From: Stappia sp.
GTDB lineage: Bacteria > Pseudomonadota > Alphaproteobacteria > Rhizobiales > Stappiaceae
Direction: 5' to 3'
Length of the DNA: 64,000 nt
Assembly: GCA_002722295.1 (NCBI GenBank)
Contig: PBLF01000029.1
Span: forward strand, 124,001 to 188,000
The notes beneath the pieces are model-generated. The model was not told the origin of the DNA. It saw only the letters and a program-made list of their open reading frames with translations, and ran no database searches. Made by a program: the position numbers and the translations under genes. Shown here in pieces: positions 1-12,035 of this stretch. Every line of letters starts with the position of its first letter. Positions within the stretch are counted from its first letter, which is position 1.

Positions 1-1
1 T

Positions 2-919
2 GCGCGTCCGGGAAGCTTCCTGTCCGGGATGTGGCTGCGGGCCGAGGGTGTTCCGTCGACCGATCACGGCGCCCACGCGCTTGCGCGCGGCGGTGCCTAT
101 CCCCTTGCACGCGGAGGAGCACCGCCAGGCGACGGGGGCCGTGCGGCCATGTCCTGCGATCCAGGCGGTTGCGTCGCCCTTGCTTACGGTCCGGGGGGAG
201 GGAGCGCCTTCGAGGGGATCCGCCGGCCTGATGGCGGCAGCCACGTCCGCAGCAGGCATGAGGAGGGCGGTTCAGGCATCAAGTCAGGGGAGCGGATGAC
301 AAGGGCCGCAAGCCTGCGCCCCACTACAAGCTCGGGCGCCTCAAGCATGAGCGCTTCCGCAAGTCCGGCCAGTTCTGCAGGCAGAAACGACTTCGGCGAC
401 CAGAGTCGCTTTGGAGTTCAGGGCGGCTTCGGAGGTCCGGGCGGTTTTGGCGCGCATGACCCGTATGACCCGTATGACCCGCATGACCGGCAAGACGCAG
501 GGCATGTCCCGCGCGCGCTGGTGCTGGCCCTGACACGAAAGCCCGAGGCGCTTGCCGAGGACTGCGCCAGGGCGGACATCCTGGTCACCCCGCTCCAGGC
601 GCCGGCGGATTGCGCCGCGCCGATCGTCTTCGATGGCCCGCGCCTTGCGCGCGACGGCGCTGTTGCGCTGTATCTCGATCCGCGACCACCGGACGTCAAG
701 GAAGTTGGCCTGCGCGAGACCACGACGGGACACCGCACACGCGACGGGCTGCCGTTCAGCGTGCTTGCACGCGTCACTTATGAAACCGCGCGTCCCTGGA
801 CGCCGCGTGCCCGCACCGTCCCGAACGTGTCACCGGCCTCCGCCCCGGAAGAGGACGACTGGCCGGCCTTCATGCGTCGCGACACCCCGGACCTTGCCGC
901 GTTCGAAACGACGCCATGA
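2..919 (+). CDS. comEC: ComEC/Rec2 competence protein, C-terminal end (5' truncated by window)
   Basis: The reading frame is open from base 2 to the TGA at 917-919, so this is the 3' part of a gene that begins before the window. The C-terminal stretch with EDCARADILVT, CAAPIVFD and LARDGAVALYL matches the end of the metallo-beta-lactamase-like domain of alphaproteobacterial ComEC, the inner-membrane DNA-uptake channel protein. An MSCDPGGCVAL stretch near residues 50-60 belongs to the same domain. Between the two lies about 110 residues of Ser/Gly/Arg-rich low complexity, including a DPYDPYDPHD repeat, which I do not expect in the family. Its position next to lexA, convergent with it, agrees with ComEC in related genomes. 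The identification rests on the last ~130 residues. Confidence 0.68.
   Translation, partial: ARPGSFLSGMWLRAEGVPSTDHGAHALARGGAYPLARGGAPPGDGGRAAMSCDPGGCVALAYGPGGGSAFEGIRRPDGGSHVRSRHEEGGSGIKSGERMTRAASLRPTTSSGASSMSASASPASSAGRNDFGDQSRFGVQGGFGGPGGFGAHDPYDPYDPHDRQDAGHVPRALVLALTRKPEALAEDCARADILVTPLQAPADCAAPIVFDGPRLARDGAVALYLDPRPPDVKEVGLRETTTGHRTRDGLPFSVLARVTYETARPWTPRARTVPNVSPASAPEEDDWPAFMRRDTPDLAAFETTP
460..497. repeat. Short 9-bp tandem repeat inside comEC
   Basis: A unit close to CGTATGACC is repeated about three to four times with small changes. It encodes the acidic/aromatic DPYDPYDPHD run. The unit length is a multiple of three, so copy-number change would lengthen or shorten the protein without a frameshift. 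Confidence 0.7.
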
Positions 920-965
920 GGCTTTCCGCCGACCGCAGATCGCCGACGACCCGCCCGCGCCTCGG

Positions 966-1685
966 TCAGTAGCGACGGAAGAGGGAGACGAGCCGCCCCT
1001 GCACGCGAACCCGGCCGGGACCGAAGATACGTGTCTCATAGGCCGGGTTGGCGGCTTCCAGCGCGATGGACGCCCCCTTCTTGCGCAGCCGCTTGAGTGT
1101 CGCTTCCTCGTCGTCCACCAGCGCGACCACGATGTCGCCGCTGTCGGCACTGTCCGTGCGACGGATCACCACCGTATCGCCATCGAGAATGCCGGCGTCG
1201 ATCATGGAATCGCCGCGCACCTCGAGCGCGTAGTGCTCGCCGTTGCCGAGCAGGTCGGCGGGGATGGCAATGGAATGGCTGTGGCTCTGGATCGCCTCGA
1301 TGGGAACTCCCGCAGCGATCCGGCCCATGACCGGGATCGACACGTTTTCGGTCTCCGGCATGTCCGGAGCGGGGGGCGGGGGAGGCGTGTCGGCGGGTTT
1401 TCCGAGCGATCCCTCGATGACGGAGGGCGAGAAGCCCCGGCCCCGGTTGGCCGCGAGTCCCGGCGCCACCGATTCCGGCAGCTTGACGATCTCAAGCGCC
1501 CGGGCCCGGTTGGGAAGCCGGCGGATGAAGCCGCGCTCCTCGAGCGCCGTGATAAGACGGTGAATGCCGGACTTGGAGCGCAGGTCGAGCGCGTCCTTCA
1601 TCTCGTCGAACGAGGGCGGAACGCCCGTCTCCTTGAGACGCTCATGTATGAAGAGGAGCAACTCGTGCTGCTTGCGCGTCAACAT
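966..1685 (-). CDS. lexA: LexA repressor (SOS response)
   Basis: This is the SOS regulon repressor, which self-cleaves when stimulated by RecA. The 239-residue protein begins [10 protein letters not shown] and has the N-terminal winged-helix LexA DNA-binding domain (about residues 1-65). A linker with a PPPPP run follows, then the S24 peptidase-like domain. The Ala125-Gly126 cleavage site lies in GRIAAG, the nucleophile is Ser160 in GDSM and the general base is Lys198. A longer in-frame opening reaches 1838, but its extra 51 residues have no LexA character, so I use the ATG at 1685. The gene is the last of a minus-strand run after moeA but has its own SOS-controlled promoter in the 346-bp gap. 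Confidence 0.97.
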   Translation of the reverse strand: MLTRKQHELLLFIHERLKETGVPPSFDEMKDALDLRSKSGIHRLITALEERGFIRRLPNRARALEIVKLPESVAPGLAANRGRGFSPSVIEGSLGKPADTPPPPPAPDMPETENVSIPVMGRIAAGVPIEAIQSHSHSIAIPADLLGNGEHYALEVRGDSMIDAGILDGDTVVIRRTDSADSGDIVVALVDDEEATLKRLRKKGASIALEAANPAYETRIFGPGRVRVQGRLVSLFRRY

Positions 1686-1944
1686 CCTTCGGCAATCCTC
1701 TCCCTTGGGCCGGACCGTTACGCGGACCCCGGCCATTCGCCAAACGTCCCTTGTCCGGTCTTGCCAGGCCGTCGTGCCGGCCGTGCATGGCAATCTCGTA
1801 ACGTTCGCACCACCGCTTGCGTCCATGTGCCGGCCCATGTCCGGGCCGGATTCACGCGCCCGCCACCAACTGCGTGCCGCAGGCCGGATACGCCGGAAAA
1901 CATCCGTTTCCCATCGACTCAGGCGATGGACAAATCATGAACGG

Positions 1945-1973
1945 ATCCTACCCGTTCCCGGCTTGTTCCACAA
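1945..1973 (-). promoter_or_regulatory. lexA sigma70-type promoter in the moeA-lexA gap
   Basis: Reading the minus strand, TTGTGG (1973-1968) and TAGGAT (1950-1945) are 17 bp apart, which fits a -35/-10 pair. The predicted start near 1938 gives lexA an unusually long leader of about 250 nt. The rest of the 1686-2031 gap holds no gene that I can support. Confidence 0.55.
1954..1968. promoter_or_regulatory. SOS box (LexA operator)
   Basis: The plus strand reads GTTC-CCGGCTT-GTTC, an exact GTTC-N7-GTTC direct repeat, the operator form known for alphaproteobacterial LexA. It lies within the 17-bp spacer of the predicted lexA promoter, so LexA bound there would block its own transcription. Confidence 0.85.
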
Positions 1974-2031
1974 CCGGCGATTTGACGGCGGAGGGAAGGC
2001 GGCGGGAGACGGGACGACAGGGGGAGGGGGA

Positions 2032-3258
2032 TCAGCCGCGATGCAGGCGCAGCACGGGCACCGGCGCGCCGGGCTCCAGCGCTTTGGCGTGGGGCGGGCG
2101 CACCACCAGGGCGTCGGCCCGCGCGAACGTGGCGAGCATGGAGGAATCCTGCCGCTCGAACGGCTGCACCCGTTCCACGCCGTCGTCGCCGAACACGAGG
2201 CTGGCGCGCAGGTAGTCCTCGCGCCGGTCGTTGGCCGGAACCGGACTTGCGAGCGGAAGCATTTCCCGTCGCGGACGGGCCGCGTCCGGGTGCCCGGAAA
2301 GCGCGAGGATCAGCGGTTTCAGGAACAGCAGCGCGCACACGAGGCTCGAGACCGGATTTCCCGGAAGGCCCAGAACCCGCATGTTGTCGATGCGGCCGGC
2401 CATCAGCGGCTTTCCCGGACGCATGGCGATGCGCCAGAAGGAGAGGTCCATGCCGGCGTTGCCGAGCGCGTCCTGCACGAGGTCATGGTCGCCGACCGAG
2501 GCGCAGCCGAGGGTCACGAGAATATCGGCACCGGCCGCCTGCGCCGCACGGATCCGCTCCGCGAGCGCCTCATGTGTGTCGCGCGCGATGCCGAGCATGA
2601 TCGCCTCGCCGCCGCAATCCTCGACGAAAGCCGCGAGACCGGTGTCGTTCGACGCGATGATCTGGTCGGCGGCGGGATCGCCACCCGGTGCGACGAGCTC
2701 GTCGCCGGTCGCGAGAACGGCCACCTTCGGCTTGCGATGGACGCTCACGCTGCCGTGGTTCATGGCGGCGGCGAGCGCCAGTTCGCGAAAGCCGAGCCTG
2801 CGACCCTGCGCGAGCAGCACCTCGCCTTGCGCGAAGTCGAGCCCTGCGGCGCGGATGAAGCGGCCCGGGGCGGCGGCCTCGAGCACGGTGACCCGCTCGC
2901 CCTCGCGCGTCGCGTTCTCCTGGATCAGGATCGTGTCGGCGCCCTCGGGCACGGGCGCGCCGGTGAAGATGCGCACGGCTTCGCCCGGTCCGACACGACC
3001 GTTGAACGCGTGGCCCGCCGGGGCCTCGCCGATGACCGTGAGATGCGCGGGCGGCGCGGCGATGTCTTCGGCCCTTACCGCGTAGCCGTCCATGGCGGAG
3101 GCGGGGAAGGGGGGCTGGTCGCGATGGGCGGCGAGGTCGCGCGCAAGCACCCGGCCGTTGGCCCGCGACAGCGCAATGTCCTCGCTCCTGAGCGGAACGG
3201 CGCCCGACAGCAGCCGCGTGAGCGCCTCCTCGACGGAGATGAGCCCGTCGCCGCTCAC
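2032..3258 (-). CDS. moeA: Molybdopterin molybdenumtransferase MoeA
   Basis: MoeA inserts molybdate into adenylylated molybdopterin in the last step of molybdenum cofactor synthesis. I start the gene at GTG 3258, giving 408 residues beginning [13 protein letters not shown]. This GTG shares four bases (GTGA) with the moaC stop, a typical translational coupling. A longer opening to 3399 would run far into moaC and adds no family sequence. Diagnostic stretches are [15 protein letters not shown] and GLPGNPVSS. The cofactor made here is needed by SoxC, the sulfane dehydrogenase encoded at 24944-26230. Confidence 0.95.
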   Translation of the reverse strand: MSGDGLISVEEALTRLLSGAVPLRSEDIALSRANGRVLARDLAAHRDQPPFPASAMDGYAVRAEDIAAPPAHLTVIGEAPAGHAFNGRVGPGEAVRIFTGAPVPEGADTILIQENATREGERVTVLEAAAPGRFIRAAGLDFAQGEVLLAQGRRLGFRELALAAAMNHGSVSVHRKPKVAVLATGDELVAPGGDPAADQIIASNDTGLAAFVEDCGGEAIMLGIARDTHEALAERIRAAQAAGADILVTLGCASVGDHDLVQDALGNAGMDLSFWRIAMRPGKPLMAGRIDNMRVLGLPGNPVSSLVCALLFLKPLILALSGHPDAARPRREMLPLASPVPANDRREDYLRASLVFGDDGVERVQPFERQDSSMLATFARADALVVRPPHAKALEPGAPVPVLRLHRG

Positions 3259-3782
3259 GACCTGTCGTCCTGTCTGACGAGCCCGTCCGCGCCGCGCGAC
3301 CAGTCGCCGGATTTTCCGCCCGACTTGGCGTTGACGCGAATGCCGCCGATCTCCATTCCCCGGTCCACGGCCTTCGCCATGTCGTAGATCGTGAGGCACG
3401 CCGTGCTGACGGCGGTAAGCGCTTCCATCTCGACGCCGGTTCGCCCCGAAACGCGTACCAGTGCGGTGACCTTCAGCCCCGGCAGCGAGTCGTCGGGCTC
3501 GATCTCGACCGCGACCTTGGACAGCGCCAGCGGATGGCAGAGCGGAATGAGCTCGTGGGTGCGCTTGGCGGCCATGATGCCGGCAATGCGCGCGATGCCG
3601 ATGACGTCGCCCTTCTTGGCGTTGCCCTCGCGGATCATGGCGAGCGTTTCGGGCAGCATGGTCACATGCCCCTCGGCGACCGCCTCGCGGGAGGTCTCCG
3701 CCTTGTCCGCCACATCGACCATGCTCGCCGCGCCGCTGGCGTCGAGATGGGTGAGGCGGGGCTCGCTCTCGCGCTCGCTCAT
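3255..3782 (-). CDS. moaC: Cyclic pyranopterin monophosphate synthase MoaC
   Basis: MoaC forms cyclic pyranopterin monophosphate from the MoaA product early in molybdenum cofactor synthesis. The 175-residue protein contains the family signatures [21 protein letters not shown] and IYDMAKAVD. The next minus-strand gene, moeA, starts inside its stop codon, and trpC ends 19 bp upstream, so trpD-trpC-moaC-moeA are probably co-transcribed. The C-terminal tail after [12 protein letters not shown] is slightly longer than in many homologues. Confidence 0.97.
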   Translation of the reverse strand: MSERESEPRLTHLDASGAASMVDVADKAETSREAVAEGHVTMLPETLAMIREGNAKKGDVIGIARIAGIMAAKRTHELIPLCHPLALSKVAVEIEPDDSLPGLKVTALVRVSGRTGVEMEALTAVSTACLTIYDMAKAVDRGMEIGGIRVNAKSGGKSGDWSRGADGLVRQDDRS

Positions 3783-3801
3783 GCTGCTGGTTCCCGGGCT
3801 C

Positions 3802-4606
3802 TCAGCCGGCGAGCGGGGCCGTGTCGCGGGCGAGCAGCGCGCGCGTCGCGCCCGCCACGTCCGCCTGGCGCATCAGGCTCTCGCCGATCAGGAAGGTGGA
3901 GATGCCGACCTTGCCCATGCGGGCGAGATCGGCGGGCGTGAAGAGGCCGGATTCCCCGACCACCAGACGGTCGGCGGGCACCATCGGGGCAAGCTGCTCG
4001 CTGGTGGCGAGGTCGGTCTCGAAGGTTCGCAGGTTCCGGTTGTTGATGCCGATGAGCGGGGAGGACAGCTTCAGCGCCCTCTCCATCTCCCGTGCGTCAT
4101 GCACCTCGAGCAGCACGTCCATGCCGAGATCCAGCGCGGTCGCCTCCAGGCTCGCCGCCGTCTCGTCGTCCAGTGCCGCCAGGATCACGAGGATGCAGTC
4201 CGCGCCCCAGGCGCGCGCCTCGTAGACCTGATAGGTCTCGTAGAGAAAATCCTTGCGCAGCGCCGGCAGGGCAGTCGCCTCGCGGGCCTGGCCGAGAAAT
4301 TCCGGCGCGCCCTGGAACGAGGGCCCGTCGGTGAGAACGGACAGGCATGCGGCGCCGCCCTCCTCATAGGCGCGGGCAAGGGCCGGGGGATCGAAGTCTG
4401 CGCGGATCAGGCCCTTGGAAGGGCTGGCCTTCTTGATCTCGGCGATGAGACCGTAGTCTCCCGCCGCCTTGCGCGCGCGAAGGGCAGCCGCGAAGCCGCG
4501 CGGGGCGGGTGCGGCGGCGGCGCGCGCCTCGATCTCCGCCTGGGAGACGGCGGCCCTGGCGGCGGCAATCTCCTCGCGCTTGTAGGCCTCGATGCGGGTC
4601 AGGATG

Positions 4607-4614
<8 letters not shown>
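3802..4614 (-). CDS. trpC: Indole-3-glycerol-phosphate synthase TrpC
   Basis: This cytoplasmic TIM-barrel enzyme closes the indole ring in tryptophan synthesis. The 270-residue protein starts [12 protein letters not shown] at ATG 4614. The ATG overlaps the last eight bases of trpD, whereas an extension to 4695 would lie wholly inside trpD. Recognisable stretches are [27 protein letters not shown] and VGESGLF, which carry the expected catalytic Lys and Glu residues. It is a stand-alone TrpC, not fused to TrpF. Confidence 0.97.
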
Positions 4615-5635
<1,021 letters not shown>

Positions 5636-5655
5636 CCGTGTTCCCCTTGCGGCGC

Positions 5656-7548
5656 TCAGCCGCCCTGGCCGGCGCCGATGACGCGGTTGACGTTGGCCTG
5701 GTTCACGCTGACGCCGAGCGCGGCTTCCCGCTCCTGGACGTACTGGCCGATGATCGAGGCCTGAAGGGCCTCGCCAAGCCGGGTGTCGAGCGTCGCGATC
5801 TCACCCTGTTCGCGGAAGAAGGCCGGCACCTGCACGTCGGCGACGCGGTAGACCACCCGCGATCCGTCGGAGGCGGTCGCGCGGCCCACGGTTCCGACCG
5901 GGCCGGAGAAGGCGCCGCTCACCGCGTCGGCCGGCAGCGGTCCGCCGCTCGTCGAGCGCTTCACGCCCTCGGCGGTCCGCACCTCGGTGCCCCGCTCCGC
6001 CGCGAGGGCCGCAAGCTCGCCGCCGTCGTTCAGGGCGGAGACCATCTCCTCGGCGTCCGCGTCGAGGCGCTTGCCGCGCTCGGCCTCGGTCCACGCGGCC
6101 ACGACCTGGTCGCGCACCTCGTCAAGCGAACGGTCACGGGCCGGAACGACCTCGGAAACCTCGAACCACAGGAAGCCGGTGCGCCCCATCTGCAGCACGT
6201 CCGTCTCGATTCCCACGTCGCTGTCGAACACGTCGGAGACCAGCCCGTCCACCTCGGGAAGGGTGACCTTGCCGCCGTCCATGGCGTTGCCCTGGGCGTC
6301 GAAGGCCGGCGGCGTGTCGAGCGTCAGGTTGAACCGTTCCGAGACCTCGGCCAGCGTCGCGCCACCGGCGCGCGCATCCTCGATCTCGTCGTGCAGGTCG
6401 AGGATCTCGCGGCTCGCCTTTTCCACCGCGATCTCCTGGCGCAGCGTGTCGGCGACCTCCGCCAGCGGCGTCTTGTGCGCCGGGCTGACCTCGGTGACCT
6501 TGAGCAGGACCGGCGCGAAACGCCCCTCGACGAGACCGGAAGCCTCGCCCTCGCCAAGCGCGAAGGCCGCCTCCGCGATGGCCGGATCCACCAGGTCGCC
6601 GCGCGTCATCAGACCCAGGTCGATGTCCTCGGCGTTGATCTGCAGTTCGGCGAGGATGTCGTCGAAGCTCTTGCCGGCCTCGAGGGCGGCGCGCGCGGTG
6701 TCCTGCGCCTCTTCGCTCGTCAGGGAGAGCTGCAGGATGCGGCGACGCTCCGGCTCGCCGAAGCGGGAGGTGTCGGCCTCGTAGGCCTGCCGCACCTCGT
6801 CCTCGCTCACCTCGTCCGGCTTGGCGATCTTTTCCGGCGTGAGTTCCAGAAGCACGGCCTTGCGGTACTCGGGCGCGCGGAAGCGGGCCTTGTTGTCCTC
6901 GAAATAGGCCGACAGGGTCTCCGCGTCGGGGGCGGGGATCTCGCCGGCGGCCGCCGCGTCGAGAACAACGAAGTTCACCGTGCGGGTTTCGTTGGCGTGC
7001 TGGTTGAAGGCCTCGAGCATCGGCGCGGGCGTCTTGATGCCGCCGCCGAGGGCCTCGGCGATCTGGCGGCGCTCCTCGAAGCGGCGACGCTCGGCGACGA
7101 ACTCGTCCTCGGTGAAGCCGTTGGCCTGCAGAACGCGGGCGAGCAGCGCGCGGTCGAAACCGCCGCCGGGCGCCTGGAAGGCGGGCGCGGTCTGGATCAG
7201 GCGCACCATCTCTTCGTCGGAGACGCCGAGGTTGAGGTCGGTCGCGGTCTGGTTCAGCGCGGCTTCCGCGAGAAGCTGGCCGAGCACCTGGCCCGGCAGG
7301 CCGAAGGCCGCGCCCTCGACGGTCGACAGCGGGCGGCCGATCTGGCGGCCGATGCGGTCGAGCTCCTGGCGGTAGGCGCGGTCGAACTCGACGACGGAGA
7401 CGCCCTCGTCTCCCACCGTGGCGACCTTGTCGCTGCCGATGTTCAGCATGCTGCCCGAGATGCCCCAGACCGCGAAGCTCAGCACGAGAAGAATGAGGAG
7501 GAGTTTCGAAATCCAGGACTTTGCGCCTTCGCGCAGAGTATTGAGCAT
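5656..7548 (-). CDS. PpiD/SurA-like periplasmic peptidyl-prolyl isomerase
   Basis: This is a membrane-anchored periplasmic folding factor of the PpiD type. I start it at ATG 7548 ([12 protein letters not shown]), giving 630 residues. A transmembrane anchor lies at about residues 13-32 ([17 protein letters not shown]), followed by a SurA_N-like helical region. The middle resembles a parvulin-type rotamase ([18 protein letters not shown] through [15 protein letters not shown]) with weakly conserved active-site residues, as is usual for PpiD, which often acts mainly as a chaperone. It heads the minus-strand trpDC-moaC-moeA run and diverges from tpiA. Confidence 0.88.
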   Translation of the reverse strand: MLNTLREGAKSWISKLLLILLVLSFAVWGISGSMLNIGSDKVATVGDEGVSVVEFDRAYRQELDRIGRQIGRPLSTVEGAAFGLPGQVLGQLLAEAALNQTATDLNLGVSDEEMVRLIQTAPAFQAPGGGFDRALLARVLQANGFTEDEFVAERRRFEERRQIAEALGGGIKTPAPMLEAFNQHANETRTVNFVVLDAAAAGEIPAPDAETLSAYFEDNKARFRAPEYRKAVLLELTPEKIAKPDEVSEDEVRQAYEADTSRFGEPERRRILQLSLTSEEAQDTARAALEAGKSFDDILAELQINAEDIDLGLMTRGDLVDPAIAEAAFALGEGEASGLVEGRFAPVLLKVTEVSPAHKTPLAEVADTLRQEIAVEKASREILDLHDEIEDARAGGATLAEVSERFNLTLDTPPAFDAQGNAMDGGKVTLPEVDGLVSDVFDSDVGIETDVLQMGRTGFLWFEVSEVVPARDRSLDEVRDQVVAAWTEAERGKRLDADAEEMVSALNDGGELAALAAERGTEVRTAEGVKRSTSGGPLPADAVSGAFSGPVGTVGRATASDGSRVVYRVADVQVPAFFREQGEIATLDTRLGEALQASIIGQYVQEREAALGVSVNQANVNRVIGAGQGG

Positions 7549-7847
7549 AGGGGGTGTCCGTCGGTTCTCGTGCGTTCTCGGGTGATGTCCGGCGCTGGCA
7601 CGCATCGCCTTGCCGGAGCGCGCGGATCATAGAGATGCCACGCTGTGAGGGCAAGGCGGGGCAGGGGCGGCTTCGCGCCTTGTTCGCGCAGGGGCGGGCG
7701 CCCTCCGCCGGGACTAGGTCCGGAGGCGTGCGCCGGGCGTCGCGCGCTTGATCGCGCGCGAAATTCTGCTACGCCACGCAAGCATCGAGATACAGGCGTG
7801 GTCCGTTTCACCAGGGACACGGCGCGCCGCTTAGGGAGACGAGAGAC
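7549..7847. other. Divergent intergenic region PPIase/tpiA
   Basis: About 300 bp separate the divergent PPIase and tpiA genes and should hold both promoters. I see one GC hairpin (CGCGCGC at 7741-7747 with GCGCGCG at 7754-7760) but no convincing -35/-10 pair and no coding region. Confidence 0.4.
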
Positions 7848-8600
7848 ATGACCGCACCGCTTCGCCCGCTGATCGCCGGAAACTGGAAGATGAACGGGCT
7901 GTCCTCGTCGCTCGGCGAGCTCGGTTCGATCGTTGCCGGAATCGGTCCGGCTCCGGCCGCCGACGTCGCCATCTGCCCGCCGGCAACGCTGGTGTCCTCG
8001 GCCGTCGCGGCGGCGTCGGGATCGCCGCTCCTGATCGGCGGGCAGGATTGCCACGCCGCCGAGAAGGGTGCCCACACGGGGGATATCTCGGCGGAAATGC
8101 TTGCCGATGCGGGCGCTTCCCTCGTCATCGTCGGTCACTCCGAGCGTCGCGCCGACCATGGCGAGAGCGATGCCGAGGTGCGTGCCAAGGCGGAGGCCGC
8201 CTGGCATGCGGGCCTGACGGCCATCGTCTGCGTCGGTGAGAGCGAGGAGGAACGTCGCGGCGGAATCGCGGAAGAGGTGGTCGGACGCCAGCTCGCCGGA
8301 TCGCTTCCCGAGGGCGCGACGGGGGCGAACCTGGTTGTCGCCTATGAGCCGATCTGGGCCATCGGCACCGGTCTGACGCCGACGGTGGAGGATGTCGCCG
8401 TCATGCATGCCTTCATGCGTTCGGAACTCGTGCGCCGCTTCGGCGACGAGGGGCGGGCGATGCGTCTTCTCTATGGCGGTTCGGTGAAGCCGTCGAACGC
8501 GGGCGAGCTTCTGGGCGTGCCCGATGTCGATGGCGCGCTCGTCGGCGGTGCCAGCCTGAAGGCCGTCGACTTCCTCGGTATTCTCGCGGCCCTCGACTGA
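7848..8600 (+). CDS. tpiA: Triosephosphate isomerase
   Basis: TpiA interconverts dihydroxyacetone phosphate and glyceraldehyde 3-phosphate. The protein has 250 residues. Catalytic residues are all present: Asn12 and Lys14 in AGNWKMNG, His97 in IVGHSERR and Glu167 in [11 protein letters not shown]. The ATG at 7848 follows a GGGAGACGAGAG ribosome-binding stretch. secG and pyrG follow on the same strand, the common alphaproteobacterial tpiA-secG-pyrG order. Confidence 0.98.
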   Translation: MTAPLRPLIAGNWKMNGLSSSLGELGSIVAGIGPAPAADVAICPPATLVSSAVAAASGSPLLIGGQDCHAAEKGAHTGDISAEMLADAGASLVIVGHSERRADHGESDAEVRAKAEAAWHAGLTAIVCVGESEEERRGGIAEEVVGRQLAGSLPEGATGANLVVAYEPIWAIGTGLTPTVEDVAVMHAFMRSELVRRFGDEGRAMRLLYGGSVKPSNAGELLGVPDVDGALVGGASLKAVDFLGILAALD

Positions 8601-8700
8601 TCCCCGCCCGTGGTGGTCGCGCGGCGGAGATCAAGGGTGGAAACACGCGCGGGCTTGGTGTAGAACCCGCGCAAATTCTCACAGTAAAGACTGGTCCTCG

Positions 8701-9099
8701 ATGGAAACCGTTCTCATCGTTATTCACCTGATGGTGGTGCTTGCCCTCGTGCTTGTCGTGCTGCTGCAGCGTTCCGAAGGTGGCGCGCTCGGCATCGGCG
8801 GCGGCGGCGGTGGCGGCATGATGACCGCGCGCGGCAGCGCCAACATCCTGACCCGCGCCACGGCGGCGCTTGCGGTCGCCTTCTTCGCGACCTCGATCGC
8901 GCTGGCGATTCTGGCCCGCATGGACGAGCGTCCCGCCTCCATCCTCGATGCCGCTCCCGGCACGCCCACCTCGGGCCCGGCGGCGGACGGTACCAGCGGG
9001 TCCGGCAACGGCATTCTCGACCAGCTTCGCCCCCAGGGCGGCACGCAGCAGGACACGCAGCCCGCGCCGAGCGGGCCGCAGGTTCCCGCGGCCGAGTAA
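8701..9099 (+). CDS. secG: Protein-export membrane protein SecG
   Basis: SecG is the small third subunit of the SecYEG translocon. The 132-residue protein has a first membrane segment at residues 3-21 (VLIVIHLMVVLALVLVVLL) and then the family stretch LQRSEGGALGIGGGGGG. A second membrane segment follows at about residues 53-75. The C-terminal tail is Pro/Gly/Gln-rich low complexity, which is typical of alphaproteobacterial SecG. A hairpin terminator follows 50 bp after the stop. Confidence 0.96.
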   Translation: METVLIVIHLMVVLALVLVVLLQRSEGGALGIGGGGGGGMMTARGSANILTRATAALAVAFFATSIALAILARMDERPASILDAAPGTPTSGPAADGTSGSGNGILDQLRPQGGTQQDTQPAPSGPQVPAAE

Positions 9100-9149
9100 G
9101 CCGCTTTCGGGCCGGCGATCGCCGGCCCCCGGCGCAACGATCTCATCCG

Positions 9150-9184
9150 ATGCCCCGCGACGCGGTTTCGCGGGGCATTTTCTT
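9150..9184 (+). terminator. Rho-independent terminator after secG
   Basis: A perfect 10-bp stem, ATGCCCCGCG (9150-9159) with CGCGGGGCAT (9169-9178), has a 9-nt loop and is followed by a T-rich run. It separates tpiA-secG from pyrG. Confidence 0.88.
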
Positions 9185-9237
9185 GTGTGTTAACTCACGG
9201 CCGGGCGGACGAATCGCCGCCCGAAGACTTATGGTAA

Positions 9238-10872
<1,635 letters not shown>

Positions 10873-10962
10873 ATGTTACGAGCCTTCCGCCGCGCAACCC
10901 GCGCGGCGGGGGCGACCCGGACGCGGGAGCGGTCCGGGCAACACAAGAGGGGAGGGGCGGGC

Positions 10963-11823
10963 GTGCGGCCACGCGGTCTCGATCATGTCGTCTGGCCGGT
11001 GCGCGATCTCGATGCCGCCGCCGCCTTGTTCGAAACGCTCGGGTTCACGGTGACCCCGCGTGCCCGTCATCCCTGGGGCACGGAGAACCGCCTCGTCCAG
11101 CTTGACGGCGCCTTTCTCGAACTTCTGACGATCGGCGGCGATGCCGCGATCCCGGATGCGGCACCCGGCACGCTGTCCTTCGGTGCCTTCAATCGCGATT
11201 TCCTCGCCCGTGGCGAGGGCGGCTCCATGATCGTGCTGGAAAGCGGCGACGCGGCCGCCGATCGAGCTTCCTTCGAGGCCGCCGGCCTGAAGGTCTTCGA
11301 GCCGTTCTCCTTCGGTCGCACCCAGGAGCTTTCCGACGGCACGACGCGCGAGGTCCGCTTCGATCTCACCTTCGTCGAAAACCCGCTCGACGCGTCGCTC
11401 GGCTATTTCACCTGTCACAACCTGTTTCCGGAAAACTTCTGGTCCAGCGCCTACCAGACCCACGGCAACGGCGTGCGCGCGCTCGAGGCGGTCGTGCTGA
11501 CGACGGACGAGCCGGCCGACCAGGCCGAGTTCTGGAAGGCGTTCACCGGGCGGCGCGAGATGCGCGCCACGAGCCTCGGCATCACGATCTCGACCCCGCG
11601 CGGCGACATCCGCATCATGACCCCGGCCGCCTATGGCGCGCTGTTTGGCGACGACATGGCGCCGGTGGAGGGCAACCGTCTTGCCGCGCTGGTGCTTGCC
11701 GGCGGCGATGTCGAGGCGATTGCGCGCCGCGCCGCCGATGCCGGCCTGTCCATGGACCGGGTGTCGGAGGGATTGCGCCTGCGGGCCGCCGATGCCTTCG
11801 GCATCACGCTTGTGTTCGTGTGA
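10963..11823 (+). CDS. VOC (glyoxalase-like) family protein
   Basis: This 286-residue protein has a vicinal-oxygen-chelate fold of the Glyoxalase_3-like type. Its N-terminal half reads GLDHVVWPVRDLDAAAALFETLGF and contains WGTENRLVQL and FLELLTI, and a second betaalpha repeat follows near residue 175. The frame opens right after pyrG. I prefer GTG 10963 because a strong GAGGGGAGGGG ribosome-binding sequence lies seven bases before it, and the upstream residues are Arg-rich and unlike the family. The substrate cannot be told from sequence. Confidence 0.82.
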   Translation: MRPRGLDHVVWPVRDLDAAAALFETLGFTVTPRARHPWGTENRLVQLDGAFLELLTIGGDAAIPDAAPGTLSFGAFNRDFLARGEGGSMIVLESGDAAADRASFEAAGLKVFEPFSFGRTQELSDGTTREVRFDLTFVENPLDASLGYFTCHNLFPENFWSSAYQTHGNGVRALEAVVLTTDEPADQAEFWKAFTGRREMRATSLGITISTPRGDIRIMTPAAYGALFGDDMAPVEGNRLAALVLAGGDVEAIARRAADAGLSMDRVSEGLRLRAADAFGITLVFV

Positions 11824-12035
11824 TCCGCGCGTAGTCTTCCCTGAGGGCAGGGGCGAGACAACGGGAACGAACAGGGTTTCGCGGAGACGGTTGCGGCTGC
11901 CTTTACCGGACCGAAACCCCGCGCGTTCCAAAAGACACGCATGAAGTGCACGACCGGGCGGCTCGCCCGGTCTGCTTGGAGCCGGGCCGACGATCGGGAA
12001 TCGCGTCGCCGGAGAGCTTGAAGAAGGACGGAACC

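Noticed and set aside
1686..1838. N-terminal extension of LexA by 51 residues
   Set aside because: The extension lacks LexA similarity, while MLTRKQHE at 1685 is the standard start.
552..1940. A 462-codon plus-strand frame
   Set aside because: It overlaps comEC and runs antisense to lexA, which both have clear family matches. The composition is shadow-like.
11875..11919. Inverted repeat GGGTTTCG / CGAAACCC before the RND operon
   Set aside because: The arms are 29 bp apart and GC-rich, so I cannot tell an operator from chance. No neighbouring regulator gene supports it.
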